A stretch of 64,000 nt of DNA. Source: CAVTZP01 sp963739245 (lineage in GTDB: Bacteria > Chloroflexota > Dehalococcoidia > Dehalococcoidales > BS750m-G39). The stretch's first letter is position 1, and every line of letters starts with the position of its first letter. Of the stretch, positions 1-6,857 are shown piece after piece. The stretch lies in the NCBI GenBank assembly GCA_963739245.1, contig CAVTZP010000007.1:124001-188000 (forward strand), in the 5' to 3' direction. Made by a program: the position numbers and the translations under genes. The notes beneath the pieces are model-generated. The model saw only the letters and a list, made by a program, of their open reading frames with translations. It did not search any database and was not told the DNA's origin.

Positions 1-35
1 GCGAGAGCACTATTGCTCGTAAGCCAGATAACGAT

Positions 36-245
36 ATGAAGGGATACATCGAAATAGATCAGGAACTATGCAAGGGTTGTGAACTCTGCATGGCGTTTTG
101 CCCCAAGAAGGTCATCTCTGCAGCCACCAAGCTTAACGCTGCTGGTTATGCGCCGGCGTCTTTTAACAGTAACGGCGAATGCACTGGCTGCGCGGTGTGT
201 GCCGTTGTCTGTCCTGAAGTAGCGATTGAGGTGTACCGTGACTAA
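36..245 (+). CDS. korD: 2-oxoacid:ferredoxin oxidoreductase delta subunit, 2x[4Fe-4S] ferredoxin
   Basis: This 69-residue ferredoxin-like subunit should carry electrons between the thiamine-diphosphate core of a 2-oxoacid:ferredoxin oxidoreductase and soluble ferredoxin. Two classical [4Fe-4S] motifs are visible: CKGCELCMAFCP near residues 12-23 and CTGCAVCAVVCP near residues 49-60. The length matches a stand-alone KorD/PorD subunit. It is the first of four tightly spaced genes in the order delta-alpha-beta-gamma, an arrangement known for 2-oxoglutarate-type (Kor) enzymes, and its last bases overlap the korA start. The 35 bases before it are too short to show a promoter, so the operon could begin outside the window. 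Assignment to 2-oxoglutarate rather than pyruvate or a branched-chain keto acid rests on subunit organisation only. Confidence 0.88.
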   Translation: MKGYIEIDQELCKGCELCMAFCPKKVISAATKLNAAGYAPASFNSNGECTGCAVCAVVCPEVAIEVYRD

Positions 246-1308
246 AGTCCTGATGAATGGCAACAGCGCTATCGGGGAAGCAGCCATCAGGGCGGGCTGT
301 CAATGTTACTTCGGCTACCCTATCACTCCTCAGAATGAACTCACTGAGTATATGGCAACCCACCTCAGCCGTCGCAAAGGATGCACCTTTATTCAAGCGG
401 AGAGTGAAATCTCGGCCATCAACATGGTATTTGGCGCCAGTGTGGCCGGTGCGCGGGCAATGACCTCTTCCTCTAGTCCAGGAATTAGTCTAAAACAGGA
501 GGGCATCTCTTACCTGGCTGCCTGTGAGCTCCCGGCTGTCATCGTAAATATGTCTCGTGGCGGGCCCGGGCTGGGTAGCATCTCTGCCGCCCAGTCTGAT
601 TATTTTCAGGCAACACGTGGTGGCGGTCACGGTGACTATCGCACCATTGTTCTGGCGCCTTCGTCAGTGCAGGAGCTTGCTGACCTTACCCACCGCGCCC
701 TTGACCTGGCCGATAAATACCGTATTCCCGTCATTATTCTTGGTGACGGCATGCTGGGACAGATGATGGAGCCGGTGGAATTCAAGCATGAAGCTCCCGA
801 GGTACCACCAGTCAGGAGCGACGCCCTGAGAGGCGCAAAAGGCAGACCAAGCAGATTTATTAGGACCTTTACCTCAAACCCGGCAGAGCTGGAAGAGCTC
901 AACTGGAGCCTATTCCGAAGATACCAGCTCATTAAAAAGGAGGAGACTACCTACGAAACCTTCCTCACCGACGATGCCCGGCTGATTGTTGTCGCCTTCG
1001 GTATTGCGGCTCGGATTGCCAAGGGAGCCATAAAGACCTTACGGGACAGCGGCTTGAAAGTAGGGTTGATGCGGCCAATTACCCTCTGGCCCTTCCCTGA
1101 TGGGAAAATCCAAGAACTGGCAAAAGCGACAAAGTACTTCCTCGACTTTGAAATGAACATGGGCCAGATGCTAGAAGATGTGCAGCTTGCCCTCAAGGGA
1201 GAAGGTGAGGTCTCATTTTATGGCAGGCCGGGTGGTGTTATTCCAACGCCCAGCGAGGTCGCCCGCGTCATCTCACGCCATTACTATCAGAAGGGCTTGA
1301 ACAGGTAA
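238..1308 (+). CDS. korA: 2-oxoacid:ferredoxin oxidoreductase alpha subunit
   Basis: This is the alpha subunit (pyrimidine-binding and transketolase C-like domains) of a CoA-dependent 2-oxoacid:ferredoxin oxidoreductase, about 356 residues. The N-terminal region reads NGNSAIGEAAIRAGC and FGYPITPQNE, the usual start of KorA/VorB. The middle part contains the SRGGPGLGSISAAQSD segment typical of the family. I place the start at GTG 238, preceded by a GAGG motif. This overlaps the end of the ferredoxin gene by 8 bases, suggesting translational coupling. An upstream TTG at 226 and an ATG at 253 are alternatives. The stop codon directly abuts the beta-subunit ATG. In a fermentative or syntrophic anaerobe the enzyme could make 2-oxoglutarate reductively from succinyl-CoA or oxidise a 2-oxoacid. 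Confidence 0.88.
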   Translation: MTKVLMNGNSAIGEAAIRAGCQCYFGYPITPQNELTEYMATHLSRRKGCTFIQAESEISAINMVFGASVAGARAMTSSSSPGISLKQEGISYLAACELPAVIVNMSRGGPGLGSISAAQSDYFQATRGGGHGDYRTIVLAPSSVQELADLTHRALDLADKYRIPVIILGDGMLGQMMEPVEFKHEAPEVPPVRSDALRGAKGRPSRFIRTFTSNPAELEELNWSLFRRYQLIKKEETTYETFLTDDARLIVVAFGIAARIAKGAIKTLRDSGLKVGLMRPITLWPFPDGKIQELAKATKYFLDFEMNMGQMLEDVQLALKGEGEVSFYGRPGGVIPTPSEVARVISRHYYQKGLNR

Positions 1309-2064
1309 ATGAAAAAGGTATACACTCGTCCTAAATCACTGAAAAGAGCCCCTTTCCATTATTGCCCGGGTTGCGGCCACTCCGTCACTCACCGGCTTAT
1401 TTGTGAAGTCGTTGACGAATTGGGTATCCAGGAGCGTGTCATTGGTATACCGCCACCGGGATGCTCCGTGTTTGCCTATTACTATTTTGATGTTGATATG
1501 ACAGAATCAGCGCACGGGAGGGGGCTGGCCGTCGCCACCGGCATCAAACGAGCCTACCCCGAGGCAATTGTATTTACCTACCAGGGCGATGGTGATCTAG
1601 CGGCTATCGGCACCGCGGAGACAATCCATGCCGCCAATCGGGGGGAACGCATCACCGCCATTTTCATCAATAACGCCGTGTACGGAATGACCGGTGGGCA
1701 AATGGCACCAACCACACTAACCAACCAGATAACCAGCACCACCCCCTATGGTCGTGACATCAGGCTGGAGGGCTACCCTATTAAGATCAGCGAAATGCTG
1801 GCGCTCACCAAGGGTGCCGTCTATATAGAGCGGGTCGCCGTCAATTCTCCAGCAAATATCAGAAAGGCGAAGAAGGCAATCCGTAAAGCCTTCCAAACAC
1901 AGATTGACGACCTGGGGTTTTCGCTGGTGGAGATACTCTCACCCTGTCCCACCAACTGGAAAATGACCCCGCTGGAGGCGTGGCAGTGGGTTGACCGAGA
2001 AATGGCAAAGGAGTTTCCTCTCGGCGTCATTAAGGACATTACCGGAGGGGAGAATGCTGATTAA
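1309..2064 (+). CDS. korB: 2-oxoacid:ferredoxin oxidoreductase beta subunit (ThDP-binding)
   Basis: This is the thiamine-diphosphate-binding subunit, 251 residues. A CPGCGH motif lies at residues 19-24. The ThDP/Mg motif begins GDGD at residues 93-96 and ends with INN about 28 residues later, as expected for this superfamily. There is no extra C-terminal ferredoxin domain, consistent with the separate ferredoxin subunit upstream. The ATG follows the korA stop without any gap, and the 3' end overlaps the gamma-subunit start by 11 bases, so the four genes are almost certainly co-translated. The family decarboxylates a 2-oxoacid, passes electrons to Fe-S clusters and releases an acyl-CoA. Substrate specificity cannot be read from the sequence alone. 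Confidence 0.9.
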   Translation: MKKVYTRPKSLKRAPFHYCPGCGHSVTHRLICEVVDELGIQERVIGIPPPGCSVFAYYYFDVDMTESAHGRGLAVATGIKRAYPEAIVFTYQGDGDLAAIGTAETIHAANRGERITAIFINNAVYGMTGGQMAPTTLTNQITSTTPYGRDIRLEGYPIKISEMLALTKGAVYIERVAVNSPANIRKAKKAIRKAFQTQIDDLGFSLVEILSPCPTNWKMTPLEAWQWVDREMAKEFPLGVIKDITGGENAD

Positions 2065-2584
2065 GACTATCTTTGCTGGCTTTGGTGGCCAGGGCGTCCT
2101 CTCAATGGGTCTCAACCTGGCGCAGGCAGCAATGGTGGAAGGAAAGAATGTAACCTATCTACCATCGTATGGCGCCGAGGTCCGCGGCGGTACAGCGAAC
2201 TGTACGGTAGCCATCTCCGATGAAGATATCGCCTCACCGGTCGCTTCATCCCCTGAGTTCATCGTGGTAATGAATAAGCCTTCCCTGGTCAAGTTCCAAA
2301 ACCTTCTGCAATCCGGTGGGGTTCTGTTCATTAATTCCTCGCTGGTGGACGCTGAAATTACGCGCGGGGATATTGAAGTTATCAGGGTTCCGGCAAACAC
2401 CATCGCCGAAGAATTGGGAAGCCCGAAGTCAGCGAATATGGTAATGCTGGGAGCCTTCATCAAGAAGAGCAATCTCGTTTCTCTAGAGACCGTGATTGAG
2501 GAACTCAAGAATGTCCTGAAGAAGAAAAAGAACCTGATTGACATCAATACAAAGGCATTGAAAACAGGATATGACCTGTTCTAG
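2054..2584 (+). CDS. korC: 2-oxoacid:ferredoxin oxidoreductase gamma subunit
   Basis: This is the catalytic-core gamma subunit (POR_N/IorB-like fold), 176 residues. The protein opens with the glycine-rich AGFGGQGVLSMG motif and contains the SYGAEVRGGTANC segment that is nearly diagnostic of KorC/IorB. I chose ATG 2054, which has GGAGGGG immediately upstream and starts inside the last codons of korB. A longer in-frame reading from 1991 would overlap korB by over 70 bases and adds residues that do not look like the family. It completes the korDABC set. A 15-base gap separates its stop from the following ACT gene, which may share the transcript. Confidence 0.9.
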   Translation: MLIKTIFAGFGGQGVLSMGLNLAQAAMVEGKNVTYLPSYGAEVRGGTANCTVAISDEDIASPVASSPEFIVVMNKPSLVKFQNLLQSGGVLFINSSLVDAEITRGDIEVIRVPANTIAEELGSPKSANMVMLGAFIKKSNLVSLETVIEELKNVLKKKKNLIDINTKALKTGYDLF

Positions 2585-2602
2585 CCGGATGAGGAGCACA
2601 AT

Positions 2603-3034
2603 ATGTTTGTCAAACAGATTTCGGTGAGTCTGGAAAATGTACCAGGAAAACTGCTGGCAATAAGCGAACGCCTGGGGATTGAAGGGATCAATATCAGGGC
2701 AATCTCTGTGGCAGATACGTCGGACATCAGTACCGTTAGATTTGTCACGGATGACGCGAAAAAGACCATTAACGTGTTAAAAAGCCACGGCTACTCCGTC
2801 AAAGAGACCGATGTTATTGCCGTAGAAGTACCCGACCATCCTGGTGGACTACAGGCGATGCTCAAAGCCCTGAAAGCCGCCAATATCAATGTGCTCTACC
2901 TCTACCCCTATCTGGGTAGAGGAGAAAGCGGCCAGCCCATTGTTATCGTGGGCGTGGACAAGACAGAAGAAGCAATTGAAGTCCTGAAGAGGAACTGGGT
3001 TCACACCTTCGGCGAAGAAATATATTCTCTGTGA
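2603..3034 (+). CDS. Tandem ACT-domain protein
   Basis: This 143-residue protein is made of two ACT-like repeats, roughly residues 4-70 and 72-140. ACT domains bind amino acids or other small ligands and usually regulate a partner enzyme. The first repeat begins with the pattern KQISVSLENVPGKLLAISERL, followed by GINIRA; the second has DHPGGLQAMLKALKAANINV, which matches the ACT betaalphabeta pattern. There is no catalytic domain. Similar stand-alone double-ACT proteins are commonly encoded beside ferredoxin-dependent 2-oxoacid oxidoreductases and acyl-CoA ligases in anaerobes and archaea, so a regulatory link to the kor enzyme is plausible but inferred. The ATG is preceded by GAGGAG at a good distance. 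Confidence 0.75.
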   Translation: MFVKQISVSLENVPGKLLAISERLGIEGINIRAISVADTSDISTVRFVTDDAKKTINVLKSHGYSVKETDVIAVEVPDHPGGLQAMLKALKAANINVLYLYPYLGRGESGQPIVIVGVDKTEEAIEVLKRNWVHTFGEEIYSL

Positions 3035-3175
3035 TGTGGAACAATCCTTCATAGCAGATATCGGCCAAAGACCGAACTTGATTAACTAGCTACTTTTCTG
3101 CAACTGGTCAAAGTTAACACTATGGCTTTTTGTGCAGTATACGGTTCTTCTCGCCTGGCGTAATTCCCAATATGT

Positions 3176-3181
3176 TATAAT
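3176..3181 (+). promoter_or_regulatory. Candidate -10 box for pyruvate kinase (near-leaderless)
   Basis: A perfect TATAAT ends only 8 bases before the ATG at 3190, so transcription would begin at or just before the start codon. I see no convincing -35 hexamer at 16-18 bases, and no ribosome-binding site before either ATG 3190 or the in-frame ATG 3205. Confidence 0.4.
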
Positions 3182-3189
3182 AGGCAACA

Positions 3190-4347
3190 ATGGACAAAGC
3201 AACAATGAAACGCCATGTCAAGATAGTATGCACCCTGGGTCCGGCCAGCAGTTCTCCCGAAGTTATTGAAAGTATGTTAAAAGGTGGCATGGACATCGCA
3301 CGCTTTAACTTGGCGTATGGGACACTTCAGGAGCACAGCCAGCTCATTTCCGAAGTTCGGTCAATCAGTCAAAAGTTAAAACTCCCTGTAGGCATCCTCC
3401 TCGATCTTCCCGGACTGAAACGTAGCGGTGGGGATATCAAAGCCGTTTTCGGTCAGCATCTCGATTTTGCTTTTACGGAGAACGCTGACTTTGTTGCTCT
3501 ATCCTTCATCTCCTCAGTGCGACAGGTACAAGAGGTTAAGCAGTTGCTCAGAAAAATGAAGGCTGACATACCGGTCATTGTCAAGATAGAGGAAAGACGG
3601 GCTCTAGAAGAAAGTGGAGCCATACTCGAGGCTGGGGAAGGCATCATGGTGGCCAGAGGAGACCTAGCCCTCGACATAAGCATCGAGAAGGTGCCAACGG
3701 CCCAGAAACATCTGATAACTGAGGCCAATCGCCAGGGAAAGCCGGTAATTACCGCCACTCAGATGCTTGAGTCGATGGTCCGCTCAGCTACGCCGACGAG
3801 GGCAGAGGCCGCTGATGTAGCCAACGCTGTTCTTGATGGCAGTGACGCTATAATGCTCTCCGAGGAAACGGCCATTGGTAGTTATCCCGTCAAAACTCTG
3901 GAGACAATGGTAAGAATAGTCTTGGAGGCTGAGGCAATGTTCCCATATGAGGAAACACTCCGCAGCCGGTGGCAGGATGTTTTACCTGAGGTCAATGACG
4001 CTGCCGCCAGAGCCGCCTGCCAGATGGCTTACCAAGTGCAAGCTAAAGCCATCATAGCGTTTACCAGCAGTGGGATTACGGCCTCAAGGGTATCGAAATA
4101 TAGACCGTATCATCCTATTCTGGCGGTGACCCCCTCCGCATCAGTGGTGAGCCGCCTCTCGTTAGCTTGGGGGGTACTACCACTTAAAGAACCTGAGCCA
4201 GCAAACCTGGAGGAAGTCTTCGAGTTGGCAAGCAACGCCGCTCTGGAGACAAATCTCGCTCAGAGAGGCGACCTGATAGTAATTATTGCCGGAATTCCCC
4301 TAGCTGTTCCAGGAAGCACTAACTTAGTTAAAATCCACAGTATCTAA
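3190..4347 (+). CDS. pyk: Pyruvate kinase lacking the B domain
   Basis: This 385-residue pyruvate-kinase-family protein is about 85 residues shorter than a standard enzyme. The A domain is recognisable from KIVCTLGPAS (residues 11-20), the catalytic-lysine motif VKIEERR (around 131), MVARGDL, ATQMLESM, and the long PTRAEAADVANAVLDG/MLSEETA block; a C-terminal domain follows. What is missing is the lid-like B domain: residues 72-81 (DLPGLKRSGG) run almost directly into the barrel, where about 100 residues are normally inserted. The usual NxSHG motif is replaced by NLAYG (residues 40-44) and the DTKGPEIR motif by DLPGLKRS. In the known enzyme these regions hold K+ and nucleotide ligands. It may be a potassium-independent enzyme, a regulator, or inactive. 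Starts at 3190 or 3205 are both possible. Confidence 0.8.
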   Translation: MDKATMKRHVKIVCTLGPASSSPEVIESMLKGGMDIARFNLAYGTLQEHSQLISEVRSISQKLKLPVGILLDLPGLKRSGGDIKAVFGQHLDFAFTENADFVALSFISSVRQVQEVKQLLRKMKADIPVIVKIEERRALEESGAILEAGEGIMVARGDLALDISIEKVPTAQKHLITEANRQGKPVITATQMLESMVRSATPTRAEAADVANAVLDGSDAIMLSEETAIGSYPVKTLETMVRIVLEAEAMFPYEETLRSRWQDVLPEVNDAAARAACQMAYQVQAKAIIAFTSSGITASRVSKYRPYHPILAVTPSASVVSRLSLAWGVLPLKEPEPANLEEVFELASNAALETNLAQRGDLIVIIAGIPLAVPGSTNLVKIHSI

Positions 4348-4389
4348 TTTACACAGTGAACTCAAGCTGCTCAGTTGGAGTACTACGGC

Positions 4390-5481
4390 TTAAGTGGGCA
4401 CCTCCGCTATCAAGGTTGTCCCCTTATCTGGTGTTGACTTCACTTCAAGAGTGCCACCCAATAGCCGTGCCCGCTCCTGCATTCCGGCGAGGCCAAGCTT
4501 CCCGTTGCGGGGGAGGCCATCTACTCCTTCCGATAAACTAAACCCCCGACCGTTGTCACTGATGGTCACCTTAACCTTATCTTCGGCGAACTCAACCACC
4601 ACTTGGGCCTCCGAGGCTTGAGCATGCCTTCGAATATTGTTAAGTGCCTCTTGAACTATGCGGAACAGCAGCAGTTCAACCTCCGGCGAGAAGCGCCTTC
4701 CTCCGCCAAGCACCTTTAGGGCGGTAGCGATGCCATCGGACTCTTGCAGTCCTTTCAATAATGACCTTACTGCCGGGATTAAACCTAAATCGTCTAGCAG
4801 AGATGGGCGCAGATTCTGGATAAAGCGCTGCACACCCAGTACTCCACGATTGAGCTGGGCCTGCAGGTCCTTAAGAAACAAGACCTCATTGGGAGTAAAA
4901 CCGTGCTTCTTACGAACGAAATTATCCAGTTGCCGGGAAAGAGAACCCAGGATTTGGGCCGTATCATCGTGAAGCTCACGGGCAATGCGCTTGCGTTCCT
5001 CTTCTTGAGCTCGAGTAATCTCCTTCAAATATTGGCGTAGATTGCCCTCGGCACGCTTGCGCTCAGTGATATCTTCTAAGGTCTCTATTGCCCCTATTAT
5101 TTCCCCATCGTTATCCCTGATAGGACTAGCGGTAAAATAAAGCCATTTTCCGTTTTCCCCCAGGGCTTGAAAATAGTCCTCAGCCCCATAGGCACCATCA
5201 ATCAGGTGGGATTTTTCACATTTACCCTGATAGTATGTTTCAATCTCAGCGGCTGAGGCTTCATCCACTATCAAGTCAGCCATAACTGGTCTTTTTTCCG
5301 TGTAAAATGCCCGCCATTGCTCGTCGGTTCCGATTATTTCCCCTCTTTCTATACCGGTAAGGGCTTCAATAGCCGTGTTCCAATAAGTGACTTCATGGTC
5401 GTTGTTAATTACAAATGACGCAATAGAAGAGCCGTCAATAATCTTGGCGAGCATCTCTGAACCTAACAAACCTTGAGCCAT
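4390..5481 (-). CDS. PAS-domain sensor histidine kinase, NarL-system type
   Basis: This is a cytoplasmic sensor kinase of 363 residues without transmembrane segments. A PAS domain and its PAC extension span roughly residues 8-142. A HisKA_3 dimerisation domain with the phospho-acceptor H171 lies in the motif ERKRIARELHDD. The C-terminal HATPase domain has an N-box (EALNNIRRH) and a G-box (ISDNGRGF). The absence of membrane helices implies an internal signal such as redox, a ligand or a PAS cofactor; no haem- or flavin-specific residue can be assigned. It lies 5 bases downstream of the response-regulator gene in the same operon, so the pair is almost certainly cognate. The diaphorase genes diverge from the operon promoter region and are possible targets, by position only. 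Confidence 0.88.
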   Translation of the reverse strand: MAQGLLGSEMLAKIIDGSSIASFVINNDHEVTYWNTAIEALTGIERGEIIGTDEQWRAFYTEKRPVMADLIVDEASAAEIETYYQGKCEKSHLIDGAYGAEDYFQALGENGKWLYFTASPIRDNDGEIIGAIETLEDITERKRAEGNLRQYLKEITRAQEEERKRIARELHDDTAQILGSLSRQLDNFVRKKHGFTPNEVLFLKDLQAQLNRGVLGVQRFIQNLRPSLLDDLGLIPAVRSLLKGLQESDGIATALKVLGGGRRFSPEVELLLFRIVQEALNNIRRHAQASEAQVVVEFAEDKVKVTISDNGRGFSLSEGVDGLPRNGKLGLAGMQERARLLGGTLEVKSTPDKGTTLIAEVPT

Positions 5482-5486
5482 AGGTG

Positions 5487-6152
5487 TTAAGACAGTTCCT
5501 CCAGTGTAAGCCAGCCTTTTCTTAAGCCGTGTAGCACTGCCTCAGTGCGGGAGCCGACTCCCAGCTTATTGAAGATACTCCTCAGGTTACCTTCAACCGT
5601 GCGCCGGCTGAGGTGAAGCTTATCCGCGATTTCCTTATTGGTCATGCCCCTCGCTGCCAGCTTGATGATGTCTATCTCGCGGTCGCTGAGGTGCTCGGAG
5701 GGCTTTGCCGCCCGGCGAATCTTATCGGGGAACCTAAAGCGATTTATAACCTTGCGGGTAATCATAGGATCAAGCACCGGCTCACCCTTATGGACCGCCC
5801 GAATAGCCCTGGTCAGCTCATCGCCACTGGCAGTCTTTAGCAGATAACCAGCCGCCCCGGCCTCCAGCAGTCCAAAAACATACTCATCATCATCGTAAGC
5901 ACTTAGTATCAGCACCGCAGTAGACGGGCGAATCAGCTTAATCTGCCTTGTCGCCTCAATCCCATTAAGCTTAGGCATGGCGACATCCATGATGACCACA
6001 TCCGGTTGTAGGTCAGCGACCATCTGCACCGCTTCCTCACCATCGCTAGCCTCACCTATTACCGTAAAGTTGCCCTCATCCTCTAAGAGTTTGCAGATAC
6101 CCTGCCGGGTTATGGGATGGTCTTCAGCCACGAGAACCTTCATAACGCTCAT
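5487..6152 (-). CDS. NarL/LuxR-family response regulator
   Basis: This is a two-component DNA-binding regulator of 221 residues. The receiver domain (residues 4-120) has the acidic pair E10/D11, the phospho-acceptor D56 in VVIMDVAMPKLNG, and a conserved lysine near 105. A LuxR-type helix-turn-helix occupies about residues 150-215, including LSDREIDIIKLAARGMTNKEIA (quoted in part) and the recognition helix around SRRTVEGNLRSIFNKLG. It is the first gene of an operon with the adjacent PAS kinase. Start ATG 6152 follows a GGGGAAGG ribosome site. A well-formed promoter lies 20 bases further upstream. The target genes are unknown; the divergently transcribed NADH-diaphorase operon, 189 bases away, is the nearest candidate. 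Confidence 0.9.
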   Translation of the reverse strand: MSVMKVLVAEDHPITRQGICKLLEDEGNFTVIGEASDGEEAVQMVADLQPDVVIMDVAMPKLNGIEATRQIKLIRPSTAVLILSAYDDDEYVFGLLEAGAAGYLLKTASGDELTRAIRAVHKGEPVLDPMITRKVINRFRFPDKIRRAAKPSEHLSDREIDIIKLAARGMTNKEIADKLHLSRRTVEGNLRSIFNKLGVGSRTEAVLHGLRKGWLTLEELS

Positions 6153-6172
6153 AAATTCACCTTCCCCGCACT

Positions 6173-6201
6173 ATTATACCTGAATGCAATATCAGCCTCA
6201 A
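6173..6201 (-). promoter_or_regulatory. Promoter of the two-component operon
   Basis: Reading the minus strand, TTGAGG (6201-6196), a 17-base spacer and TATAAT (6178-6173) form a sigma-70-like promoter. The response-regulator ATG lies 20 bases beyond the -10 box. No terminator or obvious operator repeat separates it from the divergent diaphorase gene. Confidence 0.6.
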
Positions 6202-6341
6202 GCGTAAAAATACCTAAGGCGATATACCTGCCCAATTAAATTTAATAGGTGAAATTTGTAACAAAAGCGGGGGTAATAACCGATGGCGGGGGGCTTGAAA
6301 GATAGTATTCTAAAGTTGGTAATTAAACCAGGAGGTTAACC

Positions 6342-6839
6342 GTGGATCTTGTTCTTGATTTCCCCAAAGTGAGAGCTATCGTCGAGAGCTATTCGGAGAA
6401 GGTCGATTCTCTCATTGACAGCTACACCGATAAGAAGGAACAACTAATATCTTTACTGCAGGATGTTGAGGCTGAGTTTAATTACCTTCCACAGGATGTT
6501 CTGGTAAGGATCAGCCAGAAACTGGATATTCCCATAAGCCAGGTTTTCAGTGTGGCCACCTTCTTCCGAGCCTTTAGTTTAAAGCCGAGAGGACGCCATA
6601 TAGTAACTGTTTGCCTTGGCACTGCCTGTCATGTAAGAGCCGCCCACAGACTAGTCGACAAGCTGGAGAGGGACTACGCATTAAAACCTGGTGAAACCAC
6701 CGAGGATATGAGATTCACCCTGGAAACGGTTAACTGCCTAGGTTGTTGTGCTCTTGGTCCGGTGGTAGTTATAGATGGGGAATATGAAAGTCAGATGAAC
6801 CCGGAAAAGCTTGACCGCGTTCTAAATAGATATAAGTAA
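6342..6839 (+). CDS. NuoE/HoxE-like [2Fe-2S] thioredoxin-fold diaphorase subunit
   Basis: This is the 24-kDa-type subunit of an NADH-oxidising module, 165 residues. The family folds as a helical N-terminal region followed by a thioredoxin-like [2Fe-2S] domain. The four cluster cysteines are visible as CLGTAC and, about 35 residues later, CLGC. The N-terminal part holds the typical YLPQDVLVRISQKLDIP segment. It starts with GTG behind a strong AGGAGG. It is followed without gap by a NuoF-like and then a HoxU-like gene, so the three would form a soluble flavin/Fe-S diaphorase. No hydrogenase, membrane Complex I or formate dehydrogenase catalytic gene is present nearby, so the partner enzyme is unknown. 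Confidence 0.85.
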   Translation: MDLVLDFPKVRAIVESYSEKVDSLIDSYTDKKEQLISLLQDVEAEFNYLPQDVLVRISQKLDIPISQVFSVATFFRAFSLKPRGRHIVTVCLGTACHVRAAHRLVDKLERDYALKPGETTEDMRFTLETVNCLGCCALGPVVVIDGEYESQMNPEKLDRVLNRYK

Positions 6840-6857
6840 ATGGTAAAGGAGCATAGC

